Shown: one piece after another, positions 49,366 through 61,494 of the stretch | Position numbering within the stretch: the stretch's first letter is position 1 | Layout of the letters: every line of letters starts with the position of its first letter | Origin: Platycnemis pennipes | Taxonomy: Eukaryota > Arthropoda > Insecta > Odonata > Platycnemididae | Direction: 5' to 3' | NCBI GenBank assembly: GCA_933228895.1 | Contig: OW121847.1 | Location: 79,463,656 to 79,527,655 of the forward strand | Length of the DNA: 64,000 nt | Translations under genes and position numbers: made by a program | The notes under the pieces: generated by a model | What the model was told of the DNA's origin: nothing | Seen by the model: only the letters and a program-made list of their open reading frames with translations | Database searches by the model: none

Positions 49366-51439
49366 CGCTCGCGTCCGAGCAACTAGCGACGAGCATCTCT
49401 CCCTGTCCTACCTCTGAAAACTCCCGACTCTGTCCCTAACGAGGGCAGAAAGAAATCCACCGCCCACGAATAATGCTTTTCCTCGAAATAACACTTATTT
49501 CTTCCCGCAGCCTCACCCAACTCGGCCCTTCTTAATTCCCACCTTCTCTCAACTCATCCACCCCCAACCTTTTCGCCAAGATACAGCGCCAACCCACTAG
49601 AAAGGAATCGGCTAGTTTCCTGCCTACTAAATTAGTCCATTCTATCACTCCCTATGAAAAAGCAGTTATTTCCACTAGAAGTCTCTTGGAAATTCGGTAA
49701 TTTGTGGATTTAAGAGGGCTGATATTTTTGGCAGTAAAGAACTGGAGATTAAACTCAACTTAAAAGGTCAAGTGGCATAAGAAGAAATTCCATCACAGTA
49801 GTGACTGCTAAAACCACCGAATAGGGTTAGCTATCGTTCTTGCAAAAATAGAATCAAAGATTGGAAAAATAGAATCAAAGAATACTTAAAGATGTTATTG
49901 ATTAATCTTGTATGCGGACCATCCAATGTCCTAAAGTATCTTTATAGTATCTTTATGAGTTGTTATTAGTCTTGATAAGCATAATCTTTTCGATAAGTTT
50001 CTTCTTTATCAATCAACGATGAGATCACAAAATTAAAGTCGTAAATAATATATTTTTGAGAAATATACACTATGGAGGGTGTAAAAATTTCATATCCATC
50101 CAAATCCATCTCACTTCATATAATCATTTATCTATGCACGCGTGAATTTTCATGTGTTTGTTGCCATAGCAGTAGATGTGCTGCTGAAGCTAGGGCGAAA
50201 TTTAAATGGTGTCCATACTAAAGCGCCCAATTCAATGCTGAACCTTACCTGCCATTGTTCTGCTAAATCGGAGGCGAAATATCAAGCGGAAAATACGAAT
50301 TCCCTCTAGTTTTCTGTTGATACTTTTCCGAAGCATTCCCAAGTCAACCGAGAAAGGCCGTCCACTTAAAGCCGTGCGGAAGAGAAAAACCACCACAATT
50401 ACACAACTCTGCCTCACTTCCCACCGACGACTGCTCTCTTCCTCTCCTTCTAACTCTCTTTACGAGATTTAAAAAAAGTTATATTTTCAAGATATAAATA
50501 AAAATGTTAATTGCACATGTAGCACGCCACCGCGATGCGCAACAAGTTTCGACTAGCAACATTTCCATTTTTGACGACCGCTCCATCCCTCCCCAAGTCT
50601 ACGAACTTCATCCACTTCCCCCATCGCTTCCGCCCAGTTTTGCGCTCGAGAAATATGTACGAATAGGTACGAAGTCGCACATCTATTTGTCCACGGCACC
50701 TAAAACTTTGAAATGAACCAGGAAATTTGCATTATTTCTACGAGTCTAAACTTCACAGCTGAATAAATGGGACTCAGTTCCTAGACTCGCAGTAGGCTAA
50801 GAGATAAATATTTTAAGAGACACGGAATGCATAACGATCCAAGTTTTCGTTTGAGGCTTACATTTTGGGATCTGAGCCGGCTTCCGTACGTGGGATCTCA
50901 TAAAGCATATTCAGGATCGACGTCTCTCTCACGTCCGAACAAGAGTCTTTAGGAGCAAGGCTTACTGCCTGAAGGCTAACATCGCTCCTGAAGACGAAAG
51001 AAACTGCATGCTCAGCTGCACTCTTCGAACAACTATTTTTATCACAACAAAATTCTAAATTATTCATTTTCTAGTGTTTATTAGTGAAGAAATCTTATTT
51101 CTACGCACATGGATTTATTTCACACGAAGTCCATTGATGTGACATAAAAGATTTGCATATTTTATCACCGATAACTTTCAAGCGATTCAATCAAGGTAAC
51201 CTATAAAACTAATGTAAGAATTCAATGCAAGTATTTCATTTATAGATGATCTACAGCCAAAACACTGCTCACAACCGGAAGGATGGTATAGTTTGTGAGG
51301 GCAAAGTTTCCTAAGTATTAAAGTAAACGTGTGAAATCGCACGTCAGGATTGAGAGACAGTTTTTCTGTCATGTCTGTGGTTTCACAAAAAGATGTGCTT
51401 CAAAGATAAACACATAGCTAGGGGACAAATGGACGAGTC
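49366..51439. other. Nothing recognised
   Basis: A 20-bp tandem duplication (AAAAATAGAATCAAAG) lies near 49845-49880. The first 150 bp continue C-rich, CpG-containing DNA; the rest is AT-rich. The frame at 50858-51067 (minus) has no motif. Confidence 0.5.
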
Positions 51440-51515
51440 CCAACGCCTCTTTCGAATTCGAACCCAGAACCTTCGTACGATAGCTCAACGTTTACCCACT
51501 GAGCTTTATTTTTGA
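51440..51515 (-). repeat. tRNA-like head of a SINE
   Basis: On the minus strand AGCTCAGTGGGTAAACG (51489-51505) is a near-consensus A box. GGGTTCGAATTC (51454-51465) is a B box. Poor acceptor-stem pairing argues against a working tRNA. It sits immediately downstream of the transposase pseudogene and may mark an insertion into it, since the transposase match ends about 55 bp away. Confidence 0.65.
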
Positions 51516-51574
51516 GAGATCTTTCTCTCAATTAGCCATGTATTCTGTTAACTTTTGACCAGGCCATTTAGGTT

Positions 51575-52440
51575 TTCTATTTTAGGATCCAGCATTGTCT
51601 GATATGGAGCATGGTCGATGACGATAGCCAATTTATTTGAAATAACGGCCAAAACCCTTCGAAACCACTCTTCAAAATGCTAGGAATTCATTTCCTTAGG
51701 ATAGTCACCAGACCCTATCTTTCCAACATAATACAATCCCGCACCCTCTAAAAATCCATCTCCACTCCCTAGGTAGGATAATTACACTGTTACCAGCGCC
51801 GGAAGGAACCTTGAAGACGCCTCGCCAACCATAAACTTCTTGCCGCTACCCGCGGTATTGGTCATAATTTGGGAAGCCATTATTCGATGCTTAAAATATG
51901 TTTTCTTGCCAAGTGTACATCATCGTGTGATGTTGACCGTAAAATGTTTCGTCTGTGTAAAAGGTTTTATATCCTTCATTTCTCAGTTGTCTTATTCTTC
52001 TGATAAATGCTTGACGAGATGCAGCAATAGATTTTGACTCCATCAGATGAGCTTCTTATTTAATTTCTTATTCCGGAATACAATATTTTTGACAAATTCT
52101 CGTAGCTTGGAAATTGATATTTTTGGAAAGTTTTGTAATTTGGCTTTGAGTTTTTCAATGTTTGGAAATAATTTTCTGGCAAAAAAGCCATTATTCTTTC
52201 TACAAGTTACTCATTTTGTAAACTGGTCAATGCAAACCAATGGGCGCCCTGCCACTTCTTTGCTGGCCCTGGGTTTACCTCACTAATGTTCTCGCTGTTC
52301 TCCGAAGATACTTTTTACACCGAGCGAAGTGACACGCCAAGACAATCAGCAACTCGCTGGTTAACCGGATAGCACTTATCACCAATTTTTTCTCTTTCTA
52401 GCTTAAAAAATAAATAGCTCTTAATCATTCCAAATTCCTA
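51575..52440 (-). pseudogene. Tc1/mariner-IS630 (DDE_3) transposase pseudogene
   Basis: Minus-strand fragments in order match a DDE_3-type transposase: KIGDKCYPVNQRVADCLGVS (helix-turn-helix, about 52400-52340); FPNIEKLKAKLQNFPKISIS and KLREFVKN (about 52170-52090); ESKSIAASRQAFIRRIRQLR with NEGYKTFYTDET (first catalytic Asp in TDET, 51945-51956); then GSGDGFLEGAGLYYVGKIGS, HFEEWFRRVLAVISNKLAIV and IDHAPYQ (second Asp, 51599-51619). Several stops and frame changes separate these pieces. The third catalytic residue and C-terminus are missing; the match ends before a tRNA-like SINE head. Terminal inverted repeats were not found. Non-functional. Confidence 0.8.
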
Positions 52441-55049
52441 CTCAGAAAACGGAGGTCTCGGAGGCGTCTTGAGTGAAGTATACTCCACAATAACCAGGGA
52501 GAAACTATCGTACACAGGAGGTTGATGGCAGTTATAAACCAGTGATTTCATGAGTGGTGAATAATACTCCTTAGACTCAGTATAAGGGTATCGAGGAAAA
52601 GTAAATGTAAAAGTGGGTGGGATGCGATTAAATTATCGTTGATATCCGCTGACAATCGAAGCCTGGCGCTGGCGGCCAACTTTTTTTCTATGCCAGTTAT
52701 ACACTGGAAACTTACATTGTGCACGGAAAACATGTATACCTAACATCCTTAATACTTTAGTTTCAATTGAACGCCTTGTTATTGATTTACGAGTCATCAA
52801 AGTTGGCACTTCGCTCGAACACCGTCAAAAACCGGCACTTTTTACGTTAAAACCGTTGTAAAAAATGAAAACGCGTTTAAAAATTTGAGTTTGCCATCCA
52901 ATAACGCAGAATGAAATAAGAACAATTAAGGTGTGATTAGTTTTTCTGTAGGCCTAGCTGTTAATTTGTTATTGGTATTCAAACTCGAGTGCACATAATT
53001 TCTGCGCCGACAGTAGTGCCTCATTTTGCAGTTTTATATTCGTCAACCACGCCTTTCTTCCCTGTTATAGTTTTCAGTGCGTAGCATTCAGTCAATACCA
53101 CTTTAGCACAAATTCAATCACTACGAATTAAACAGCAAATAATCTCAATCGGGACTAAAAAATATATTTTCCCTCATCACTAATCATAAAAAGAAAATGA
53201 TCCTAATTTCAGCACTCCTTTTCTTTCTTTCCTTTCTCTCGGGATTGCCTTTGATGGGCGCGAAATCTAAAAGGATGCAAACAATCCCGATTCAGAACGA
53301 GAAGGCGTCAAGTCGGCGAGTACAAACTAAATTATGCAATGAGTAACGTAAGTGGTTCATCGGAGAAGGATCGCTCGGTAATGGCCGACGCTCCTTAGTT
53401 TCACAAGAAAGCTTTTAATTCACTCACTGTCACTTAACTGCGCGTGCACTGACTCGCTTTAAATCCATTCTGCCGTGCCTTGAGCGAGTTACGCAATTTT
53501 AGAGAGCTACCTAGACGCTGTTAAAATGCCGCTTTCCTCTCCCACCTCCTCTCGTTCGCAGGGAAGGGGACGCTTTCATCTCACGATTCCGGAGCAGAAA
53601 TGTTGCGGCCAATGGGATCAGGGCATGAAGAGAGAGGCCAGACGTTAAGACACAGCAAAAGGAAAAAAAAGTGGTGGCCGGATTAAAGTGGATGGAGATC
53701 GGATAGCAATAGACGAAACTCCCAGCAGAGAGGGACGGGATAGCGGAACATCAAAAGATTCACTTTGTTTAAGCTCACCATTTCCTGTTTACTGCTGAAC
53801 GGCTTCCACAAGCCTTCACCTACTGATGATTCCGCGGAACAGGACAGCATACATAGGAGTGCTCCTGTAATTTCTAGCATTATGCTCCTCCTTAGCTTAC
53901 TAATGAGTTCTTTCTCGACGAGAAGCACATGCATTTTAAATTCCCTTTTTTCCGTCAAATGCAATGGAGAGGATACGAGTAATATGTACAACGTCGAAAT
54001 AATTTAACACGTTCTGTTGGTAAGGTCGCGTAATCATAAGGAAAACTTCTAATGCACGGTGTAAAAAGACTAAGGGGTACCATATTCATTGTCTCATCAG
54101 AAAATCATTAGAAGATCACATAAATCGTGACAGGAATATCGCAGCTATTGCTCACGATCACTTTAAGTTACGTTTCACAACAAAGCGAATATTGCAAGCT
54201 GAGTTATAAATACCATAACCAAATTTCCAGTTGTCTCTTTCGTGAGCCGCCGCGTGTGGAACTTTGTCGTCCAAGCTTTCGCGTCCATACACTATACTTT
54301 TAAATATTATTTTTGATGGACATAAAACATCAATTAGAAGGATAGAGATCAGACATTATCTCAAAAAATTATTAACCAGACGAATTTACAACATTTTATT
54401 TTTTATCAAGTCTTTGTTTCTTTTCAGCAGGTATAGAACAGGTAAGCGCCTAATTATCCATTAGCTTACCAGTATGCTACTGCGCGTTAGTTTTCCTGAA
54501 TCGTGGGCTAATATCATGAAGAACTTGTGAATCATAATAACATACATAACTGTAGCACAAATAGCATGGTATCACTTTTATTCCAAATACTTACAGAAAA
54601 CCTAAAGCTGATAAATAGGCCAGTGATGATGAGAATGTTGCAGTTTTTTGCATGGCGTCCTGGTTTGAGTCAATAGCTAAGTGGAGTAACTTTTGAAAAA
54701 TTCTTAACTTCCGGCAGAAACATAGGAATCGATATCGATTACCTCGTGAACTGAGGCCGGGAGAACGTTCAATTCCAACCATGGAAAGTTGAAGTTTCGG
54801 ATAAAATGAAGGCGAGTATGTCACACTAGGAATTAAAATAATCTATTGGAAAAATATTTATGAATTTAGTCTCTCTCTTTTTTGCAAATGAGGAGCGCCG
54901 CATCACATCCACCAACGCATAAGTTTCCAATCCCTAAATCATTCCTCTTTACCCCATATTTGCGCATCGGTCATACGTGCATACCACCAAAAACTATTTT
55001 GATATTTTCCTTGGCGTTCACGTGTCGTCAGTTTCCCTAACACTCGGGA
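52441..55049. other. Nothing recognised
   Basis: Mostly AT-rich. The frames at 53683-53991 (minus, 102 codons) and 53765-54007 (plus) overlap each other and have no domain. A C/T-rich patch lies at 53520-53560. Confidence 0.5.
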
Positions 55050-55860
55050 CAAAAAACTGGAAACACACTAGAGCGGGCAGAGAGGGAGATAATGAAGAAG
55101 CCGGAACGCGTGATTTCCTTAGTAACTCGAATCCTGCCGCAGGTTTCCTGCCCATCCTCCTTGGAAGGAGAAATCGAGAGGCGTTACATAAACAACACGG
55201 AAGTGTGCCTAGCGAACACAAACAAACACGCGTAGGGAGAAACGAGAAGGGACGCTAGACGTAGAGAGCTACAGCGTGCACCGGGGAGACGCGGAGTTCC
55301 CGGATAAGAAGGGGACCCAGCAGCATATGGTACTGGAAGGACGACTTAAAATCCAGCGGGCGCTGCTGCGGGGGAGAAAGGAAGGCGGGCTCCCTCTAGG
55401 GACTGCAGGAGCGGGAAATGTTGGCCGAGAGCGTGTTTTCGCGCGGCCGCGGCGGTGCTGTGGATCGGCCGGCAGGCGTGATTGTTCTCCACCGTAAAGG
55501 AATCTCCGTCGGTGGGGATCACGGCCAATGGGCCGTGCGCGTCTTTGGCACCTCGGACATGTCTTCCCTTCTTCCCCCGACAGCCAAAAAGCCCCTGGCA
55601 TCCCCTGCTCCTCGACGGCGCACAAAGGCATTCCGACACAGGCTCACAATTCCCTGGCTCTCGTCCTCCTCTACATCCCTCTCTCGCTCTCTTCTCTTTG
55701 GTCATCACCTCAAACGCCTCCTCAAGTCCTCCCCCGTCGTACCCCCCATACTGCCTCGCCTCGAGTTGGAATCGTGTTTACCGTCTAGCGTACGAGGACG
55801 GGCTCCGTGGAGGATTTCGGGACTCGAGTCATCTTCCGTTCTAATCGTCAAGCTGATCTA
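55050..55860. other. CpG-rich GC island
   Basis: The most GC- and CpG-rich block in the window (GCGCGGCCGCGGCGGTGCTG at about 55440). It is purine-skewed at about 55060-55420 and pyrimidine-skewed at about 55560-55780. Seven overlapping frames of 67-148 codons are open across both strands, so none can be trusted. It could be a promoter or first-exon region, but no core promoter element or conserved peptide supports that. Confidence 0.5.
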
Positions 55861-56994
55861 CTGAGTTATTTCCCCACTTGCGACCGTTGTTTTCGACAAC
55901 ACAAGCAATTCAACGACCCATTAGGTATTTGGGTCGTAAAAATAAGAGTTACGAAGAGATTAGGTTGCTAAAAGTTACACTGCGTAACAAAAATGGATTT
56001 GAATTATATAAAATTGAATAATGTGAAATTGATGAGTACAACAATGATGATATTTGCTGGCATCGCTTAATGCTCCACGAACCATAATATTTGAGCGGTA
56101 TTCTTAGATAATACGAGTAGAAAAGTTCCCTCATAAGTTGATAAGGTGCTAGGCAAGGGAAAACCGTTACAACCCAACCAGTGGAAAGCCCAAAAATGTT
56201 CAATAAAAGTATTTCTTACAGCAAAAGTTTTAATGAACATGCCCATGAACAGTTGCCTCCTCTAAATCAATAACTGTACCGTTAGTTGTTTGGCTGAAGG
56301 AAAATCATGTTTTCCAGCCAATAAAATTTTTATGAAATATAAGCGCATGTTATCAAAATGTGAGCTTTTCCGAGTAAATATATTGCTTGATCAATTAAGG
56401 CTATCGTCGAAAGAGTTTATCAATTATCACCGGCACTGAATCCGTGCTCACGGTAACTGAAATACGTCGTAAATCGGTTAGTGTAGTCACAGATTACAAT
56501 TATCTGGTTGCAACACCAGTTATCGGGAGTATTTATGCATTCAACGACATGTAAATTAAAGCAAGAAATAGAACAAATGGACCTAGGAAACAAATTTACA
56601 AACTACAATTTTTATATACTTCCCGTAATGAGTGATGGCTAAACCTCAGTACTTTATTCTTTACCAAGACTATATCGAGTAGAATAATTATCACTCCCTA
56701 TTTCATTGCTTTTTCAGTGCGGAGTGCACTTCAAAACAGTAGGTACCTATTCGGTCTCTCGGAGTGGACGTGACCACTTCGCATGTGTTGGCTAATGCTG
56801 ACGCTGAGTTTGTCTCAATCCTTACCCCGCTCTTTAAAAAAAAACCCCAACCTATCCACATTATTATTACCTCAATTTTCGCCACATTCACCTGGTAGAA
56901 GTAGACATTAGTGTAAGATTCTCCGACTACCAGGTTACATGGAACTATCTAACCTAAACTCTCAGTGTTATTATAAATATAGAATCCAAGCCTC
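55861..56994. other. AT-rich stretch, nothing recognised
   Basis: Short frames only (55949-56203 and 56703-56891, minus) without motifs. Confidence 0.6.
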
Positions 56995-57065
56995 AGATGA
57001 GATTCGAACACGCGGCCATTGGATTACCAGTCCGGCGCATTACGAATCTGTTACTGTGGCCTACT
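56995..57065 (-). repeat. tRNA-like head of a SINE
   Basis: On the minus strand GGCCACAGTAACAGATTCG (A-box region, about 57043-57061) is followed by a B box GTGTTCGAATCTC (56999-57011). The layout fits a decayed tRNA or SINE head; no downstream body could be delimited. Confidence 0.5.
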
Positions 57066-57239
57066 CACCATTAATAGCGATTTACCCTCACTCTACCCGA
57101 TACAGTCTCCTCGCGAATTGTTCCATGAAGCAATCTCGTTCCATACTGCTTATTCGCCCCACAACTGGCAGCTCAGCTGAAAATACCACGAGAAAAGAAA
57201 GACTCTCACGGATTTTTCCAAAGACATGAAGCTCCAAAG

Positions 57240-57790
57240 CCCCCTGATATAAACATACACGATAAAATTATAACCTCACTCTCTCCCTACATTTTCTTCT
57301 TATTCACCTCCCTCCTCCGTCCTTCCATCCCCACTGCTCTCCCTCTCTCTCTTCTCAGCCGACATATCGTACGTCAGATAGGCATGGAAGCTTTGGCTCG
57401 CCCGTAACGGGGGCTATAAGGCTTGAAGGAGTAAGAGAGAGGGGGATGGGAGACCTGTTGCTCCGATAAAGCGTCGGCGGCGGACGCTACAGCGTTACGG
57501 CCCTAGCTGCCCTCAGCCACAACGGACGGCTTTCTTCCCCACTTTCCCCCCAGGTCCCCTCCCCACACGATCGCCCCGTTTTTACTGCTCACACGATCAT
57601 TTTTCGGCATTCTGCGAGCAATCTCCTTCCAAAGACGCCACCACCAGCACCACCCTATTGTTCCAACACCCTTCCTCTGAACAGCGGAATACAACTTCGC
57701 CCCCACCTACCCCAGCACCCCCCTTCATCCCCAACCTCTCCCTCCTTTCCTCTCAAGGCAGAGCCGTGAATGAGAGAGAGAGACACTGGC
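57240..57790. other. Pyrimidine-skewed island with a central purine patch
   Basis: C/T-rich at about 57275-57355, G/A-rich at 57425-57490, then C/T-rich again to 57760 (CACTTTCCCCCCAGGTCCCC), with CpG-containing sequence between. Short (CT)n and (GA)n runs occur at both edges. No gene. Confidence 0.55.
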
Positions 57791-58984
57791 TAGCAAACGA
57801 CACTTCTAGCTGCGCGTGCGTGCTTCTATGGCCACCAGAGGGCCGAGATAATGGATACCTATTTCTCACCACGAGCGAGCCCAAAAGCCCAGGCTCGCGA
57901 ACCTGAATGCAGCCGTGATCCCGCGGCTGTTTACGGAGCGAACGGAAGTACTGCCGACAACGCCGCGGTATGCGTTCGCATTCGAGTGAAGCCTACTAGG
58001 TACGTGAGGGTGACAATGACGGGCGGATGGACAAAAGGGAACCTCTCCAATAACAAGTAGGCAACATGGTACTTGTATTTAACCTCAATCCTTAAATCAA
58101 ATAAGTAGATGAAAAAGACAGTGAAGAGGGTAAGGCATAACCAGAAATTAGTACATATCATCCCATCTTCAGCACAAAAACTTAGATTTATTTATTTTCA
58201 TGGGGCCAAACTCATTCAAAGGATGAAAAGACGAGCGACAATAGATACATCAATGTTTTGGGTCCATTGAGATTAAGCAAAAGAAACTTACCACAACTGA
58301 ACATTCCATCCATGATTTGTCGGAGGTTGCTCACTAAAGAATATTCATTCAATCGGAAATACACCATCGATTCACTACATAATCAATCCTTCTAATTTGA
58401 ATTGGGGTACATAGACCTATATTATACAGTTTGATCAATTCGCGATATTGGCAAGATGCATCTCCAAATAGACCTTCAGGGTCGTAAGGAGTTCCTTATC
58501 AACAAGATTAAATCATACTTAATTTACAAAATAAAAAGACAACTTTTTTCGACCAAAGGCTTACTATTCAATCCGTAAATACTTTGCCTTTATGTATGAC
58601 TGCACCTTTTTAATACCAAGGCCCGAATATGTTAAGATATAGCAGGTATGATACACGACCAAGCACGCACTTTTGAAATAAAAACAACTGTGTATAAACC
58701 GCAAAGCCTTTTCCTTTATAGCCGAAAGTTTCTCAAGAAAGAAAAAAAACCCAGATAATCACATAACTTTGGCTTGGTTGAGCGCATGGAATTGGGCTTC
58801 ACCCCGATATATACCCAGGATATGCACTTAGTATTTTATTGCTATAAAAAGTGGGTGGGATACCTCGCCGTCTTATGAATATGAATAGTCTTAAAATATG
58901 TTTTAAGCAGCTCCAACTACGAAAGTTATGTCATACCGCTTATCTGACTTAGAGTCTATCCGAATACAAAGAATGAAAAATACA
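57791..58984. other. Nothing recognised
   Basis: GC-balanced to about 58040, then AT-rich. Frames at 57851-58060 (plus) and 57931-58161 (minus) overlap without motif. Confidence 0.55.
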
Positions 58985-59060
58985 CCAACGTCCAATGCAG
59001 GATTTGAACCCTCAATCTTTAGATTGCCAAGTCACGCTACTGGCCGGGCTATTGAAGCTG
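58985..59060 (-). repeat. tRNA-like head of a SINE
   Basis: On the minus strand TAGCCCGGCCAGTAGCGTG (about 59034-59052) precedes a B box GGGTTCAAATCC (59000-59011). It lies about 130 bp from the SINE at 59193 but in the opposite orientation, and the two do not share a body. Confidence 0.55.
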
Positions 59061-59192
59061 TCCTTGGGAATTTGGAATTCGCCACAATGAACGTTATTGT
59101 TTTCACTAAAAATGACATCTTAGACCACGACCAGACGTCACAGTAATGATTAGGACATCACTTCCTCTAAAAGGAATAAAACCTTTGAGGCA

Positions 59193-59495
59193 TTAGCCTC
59201 CCATCCCGAGGGCCCGGGTTCGATTCCCGGCAGTGATGGATTTAGTGGAAAACCGGTCTTCACTCGAGTGCCTAGTAGAGGGCATTTCAGGTTCAGTACT
59301 CCGTCCGTCGGATGGGACGTTAAGCCGTGGTCCCCTTGGCGCCTGTCGTTAAGAGTAGGCTAATGCCGACGCCGGGTTTCTCTCCACCCTTCCTCCTTTC
59401 CCTGGAAACTCCTACCATTACCCAATTACCCACCTATCCTAAATGGCGTAAATGACCTCAGCTGTTGGTCGCCTCCCCTGAATAACCAACCAACC
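59193..59495 (+). repeat. tRNA-derived SINE, copy 2, with target duplication
   Basis: A 13-bp direct repeat AACCTTTGAGGCA flanks the element (59180-59192 and 59496-59508). The body starts 24 bp before the B box GGTTCGATTCC (59217-59227), so the A-box half of the tRNA head was lost by 5' truncation. The rest matches 37711-37965 (TACTCCGTCCGTCGGATGGG, then ACGTTAAGCCGTGG and TTGGCGCCTGTCGTTAAGAG). It ends in an (AACC)n tail. Truncation, tail and duplication together indicate LINE-driven retrotransposition. Confidence 0.9.
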
Positions 59496-59508
59496 AACCT
59501 TTGAGGCA

Positions 59509-60004
59509 AAACTTAAGTCTTGTTATCAGTCAAAATAATGCTACCAGTAATACATGTCGCGGGACATAATAGCGCTTGGAGCAATTCAATTTGGATGCCT
59601 ACTGCATGCTCACAAACGTATCGATCTCGCAGAGCAGGAGCAGCCAGGCACCTCATCAAAACCGCGAGTACCCGGGGTCAAATACTCTCTCGACAGACAA
59701 GAAGAGGACGCCGCGTTGAATGCACCTCCTTTCACTTTCCACCAATTTGTATACGACAGTAATGAGGCGCGAGATTCCATTCCGTCGTAAGCACACTAAC
59801 TTCTTCAGCCCTCCACGAGTAGTGGCAGGCAGTCGGTGAGACCCTGGAGATACCGTACCTCGGAAATAAACGAAAGGACACACCCTACTCGCGAAAACTC
59901 GATAACCAGGGAAGCAATAGAAAAAACGTCACCCCTGTCAACGCCGCAACCCCTCTCGCCTGCGTTCCCATAGCAATTTTCGCGAAAGCCCTGCGACCTT
60001 TCCC
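59509..60004. other. Nothing recognised
   Basis: Two overlapping plus frames (59520-59762 and 59554-59790) and one minus frame (59656-59883) are open together without motif. Confidence 0.55.
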
Positions 60005-60640
60005 TGTCCCTTTAATCAGTTCCGCGAATGATTGCACCCCCCCCAGGTTCCCTTCCCCGCAGCCTCACAACTCCTCGCCCCTACACCCTATTCAACCTAT
60101 CCCTATTCAGCCCTCTTCCCATTTTACCCTCGGCGCCATTCAAACCCAGCACGAGCATCACGCTTCATCCTTCCCGGGCACACTCCCGACCCGCAACAAC
60201 TTCCATCTCCACTCGATTCCCACACTCTCACCGCTCCCATTCTGCGTGCCCACCTCCCTGCCTCGAGCTAGCGAGTCCCGTGCTCTAATCAAAAGACCTT
60301 GCCTCAATCTCCCTCTCTCTCTCTACCTCTGTAAAGACCCCCCCCCCCCCCCACCCTTGATATCCCCTCGACTCCCCATGTCAGGAAGCACTATATCATG
60401 GGAAGGTGTGGAGACGATGTTTGAACGTGGATAGAGAGAAAAATCAGAGAGAGGGAGGAGTGAATGAGGAGGTCGGGTAGGCGGATTCGCACGGGTTTGA
60501 GAGCCAGGGAGGGACACGGGAATGTTATGTCGCTGGGTAGGCGAACGAGAGCCTTTTATCCCCGCCGAGGCGATGCAAGGGGGAGAGACAAAAAGGTTTT
60601 CACTGAACCACAGCGTTAGGCCACTGAGAGGCCAGGGATA
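60005..60640. other. Pyrimidine island switching to purine, with C15 run
   Basis: C/T-rich from 60005 to about 60400, including (CT)n at about 60309-60324 and an uninterrupted run of 15 C at 60338-60352. It is then G/A-rich from about 60400 to 60620. This repeats the pyrimidine-to-purine switch seen at 5981-7120. The G15 strand could form a quadruplex. No gene. Confidence 0.6.
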
Positions 60641-61494
60641 TCACGTTTGACAAGCTTTTCATTAGGCTTCAGTGCCCACCGCACTTTTGGCCATACTCCA
60701 GGCACATTATTTCGAAATGTATACTAAAGAATTCTTATTTCTCATTTTATACATTATTTATAAGGAAAAACACTATCCTGCACCATATTCGTGCATAAGA
60801 AATCTTCACTTCATTAGAAGAAAAATAAAGGTCCAAGAGAAGATACTATTCGATCCCTTCATGAATCCCTCTGAATGAAAATAGATTTAAACGGGGATTG
60901 GTGGATACAGAATACAAATTCCAAGGTTAAGAATAATATTAAGTGTATTTCTTCATGTTTAGACACAAGAACGATAGAAATATCCGACTAGTCACTTTAA
61001 ACTGCAAATATAGGTAGTTAAAAGTGATTTTTTTTAAATACTATACACTGAATTACTTTTTATGTAAGAGCTATTTTTGTCTGATAGGTACCTAATAATA
61101 TTCAAATGATTGAAACACTAATTAGAAAAATTATAATTACGTTTTATGATGCTCACAAATTCTAAGATTTTACTGCGCCGTTTTAAATGAATATTTCCAA
61201 GTGTCAATGACTCATTCAGATCAGTTAACGGTGGGTTAAAATTATACATCAATCAAATAATTGAGGCCTAGTTGCCAATTCAAACGACATTTTGCGGATT
61301 TCTCAAGAGATGTGTGAATAAAACGTTACACATTAAACGTTGCGGATTTCTCAACAGATGTGAGAGAAAACGTTACACATTAAAAAGCCTACGAGGAATC
61401 TTGGAAGAAACAATGCAATCAAAAGTATAATCAAAAATGACATTATGATAAGAGCTTATTCGAAATGAAAGAGCTGTGGATAGTTCAGAGTTTT
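60641..61494. repeat. AT-rich stretch with a 48-bp tandem duplication
   Basis: TTGCGGATTTCTCAAGAGAT starts at 61292 and recurs as TTGCGGATTTCTCAACAGAT at 61340. Both units end in ACGTTACACATTAAA, giving a 48-bp period over 61292-61388. Nothing else was recognised. Confidence 0.6.

Noticed and set aside
51440..51515. Functional tRNA gene on the minus strand
   Set aside because: A and B boxes are good, but the acceptor stem does not pair and the anticodon arm is irregular. A SINE head fits better. The same applies to the other four tRNA-like segments.
55276..55864. Overlapping frames of 73-148 codons on both strands in the GC island
   Set aside because: Several frames on both strands are open at once, which is the expected result of high GC. 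No single frame shows a conserved motif.
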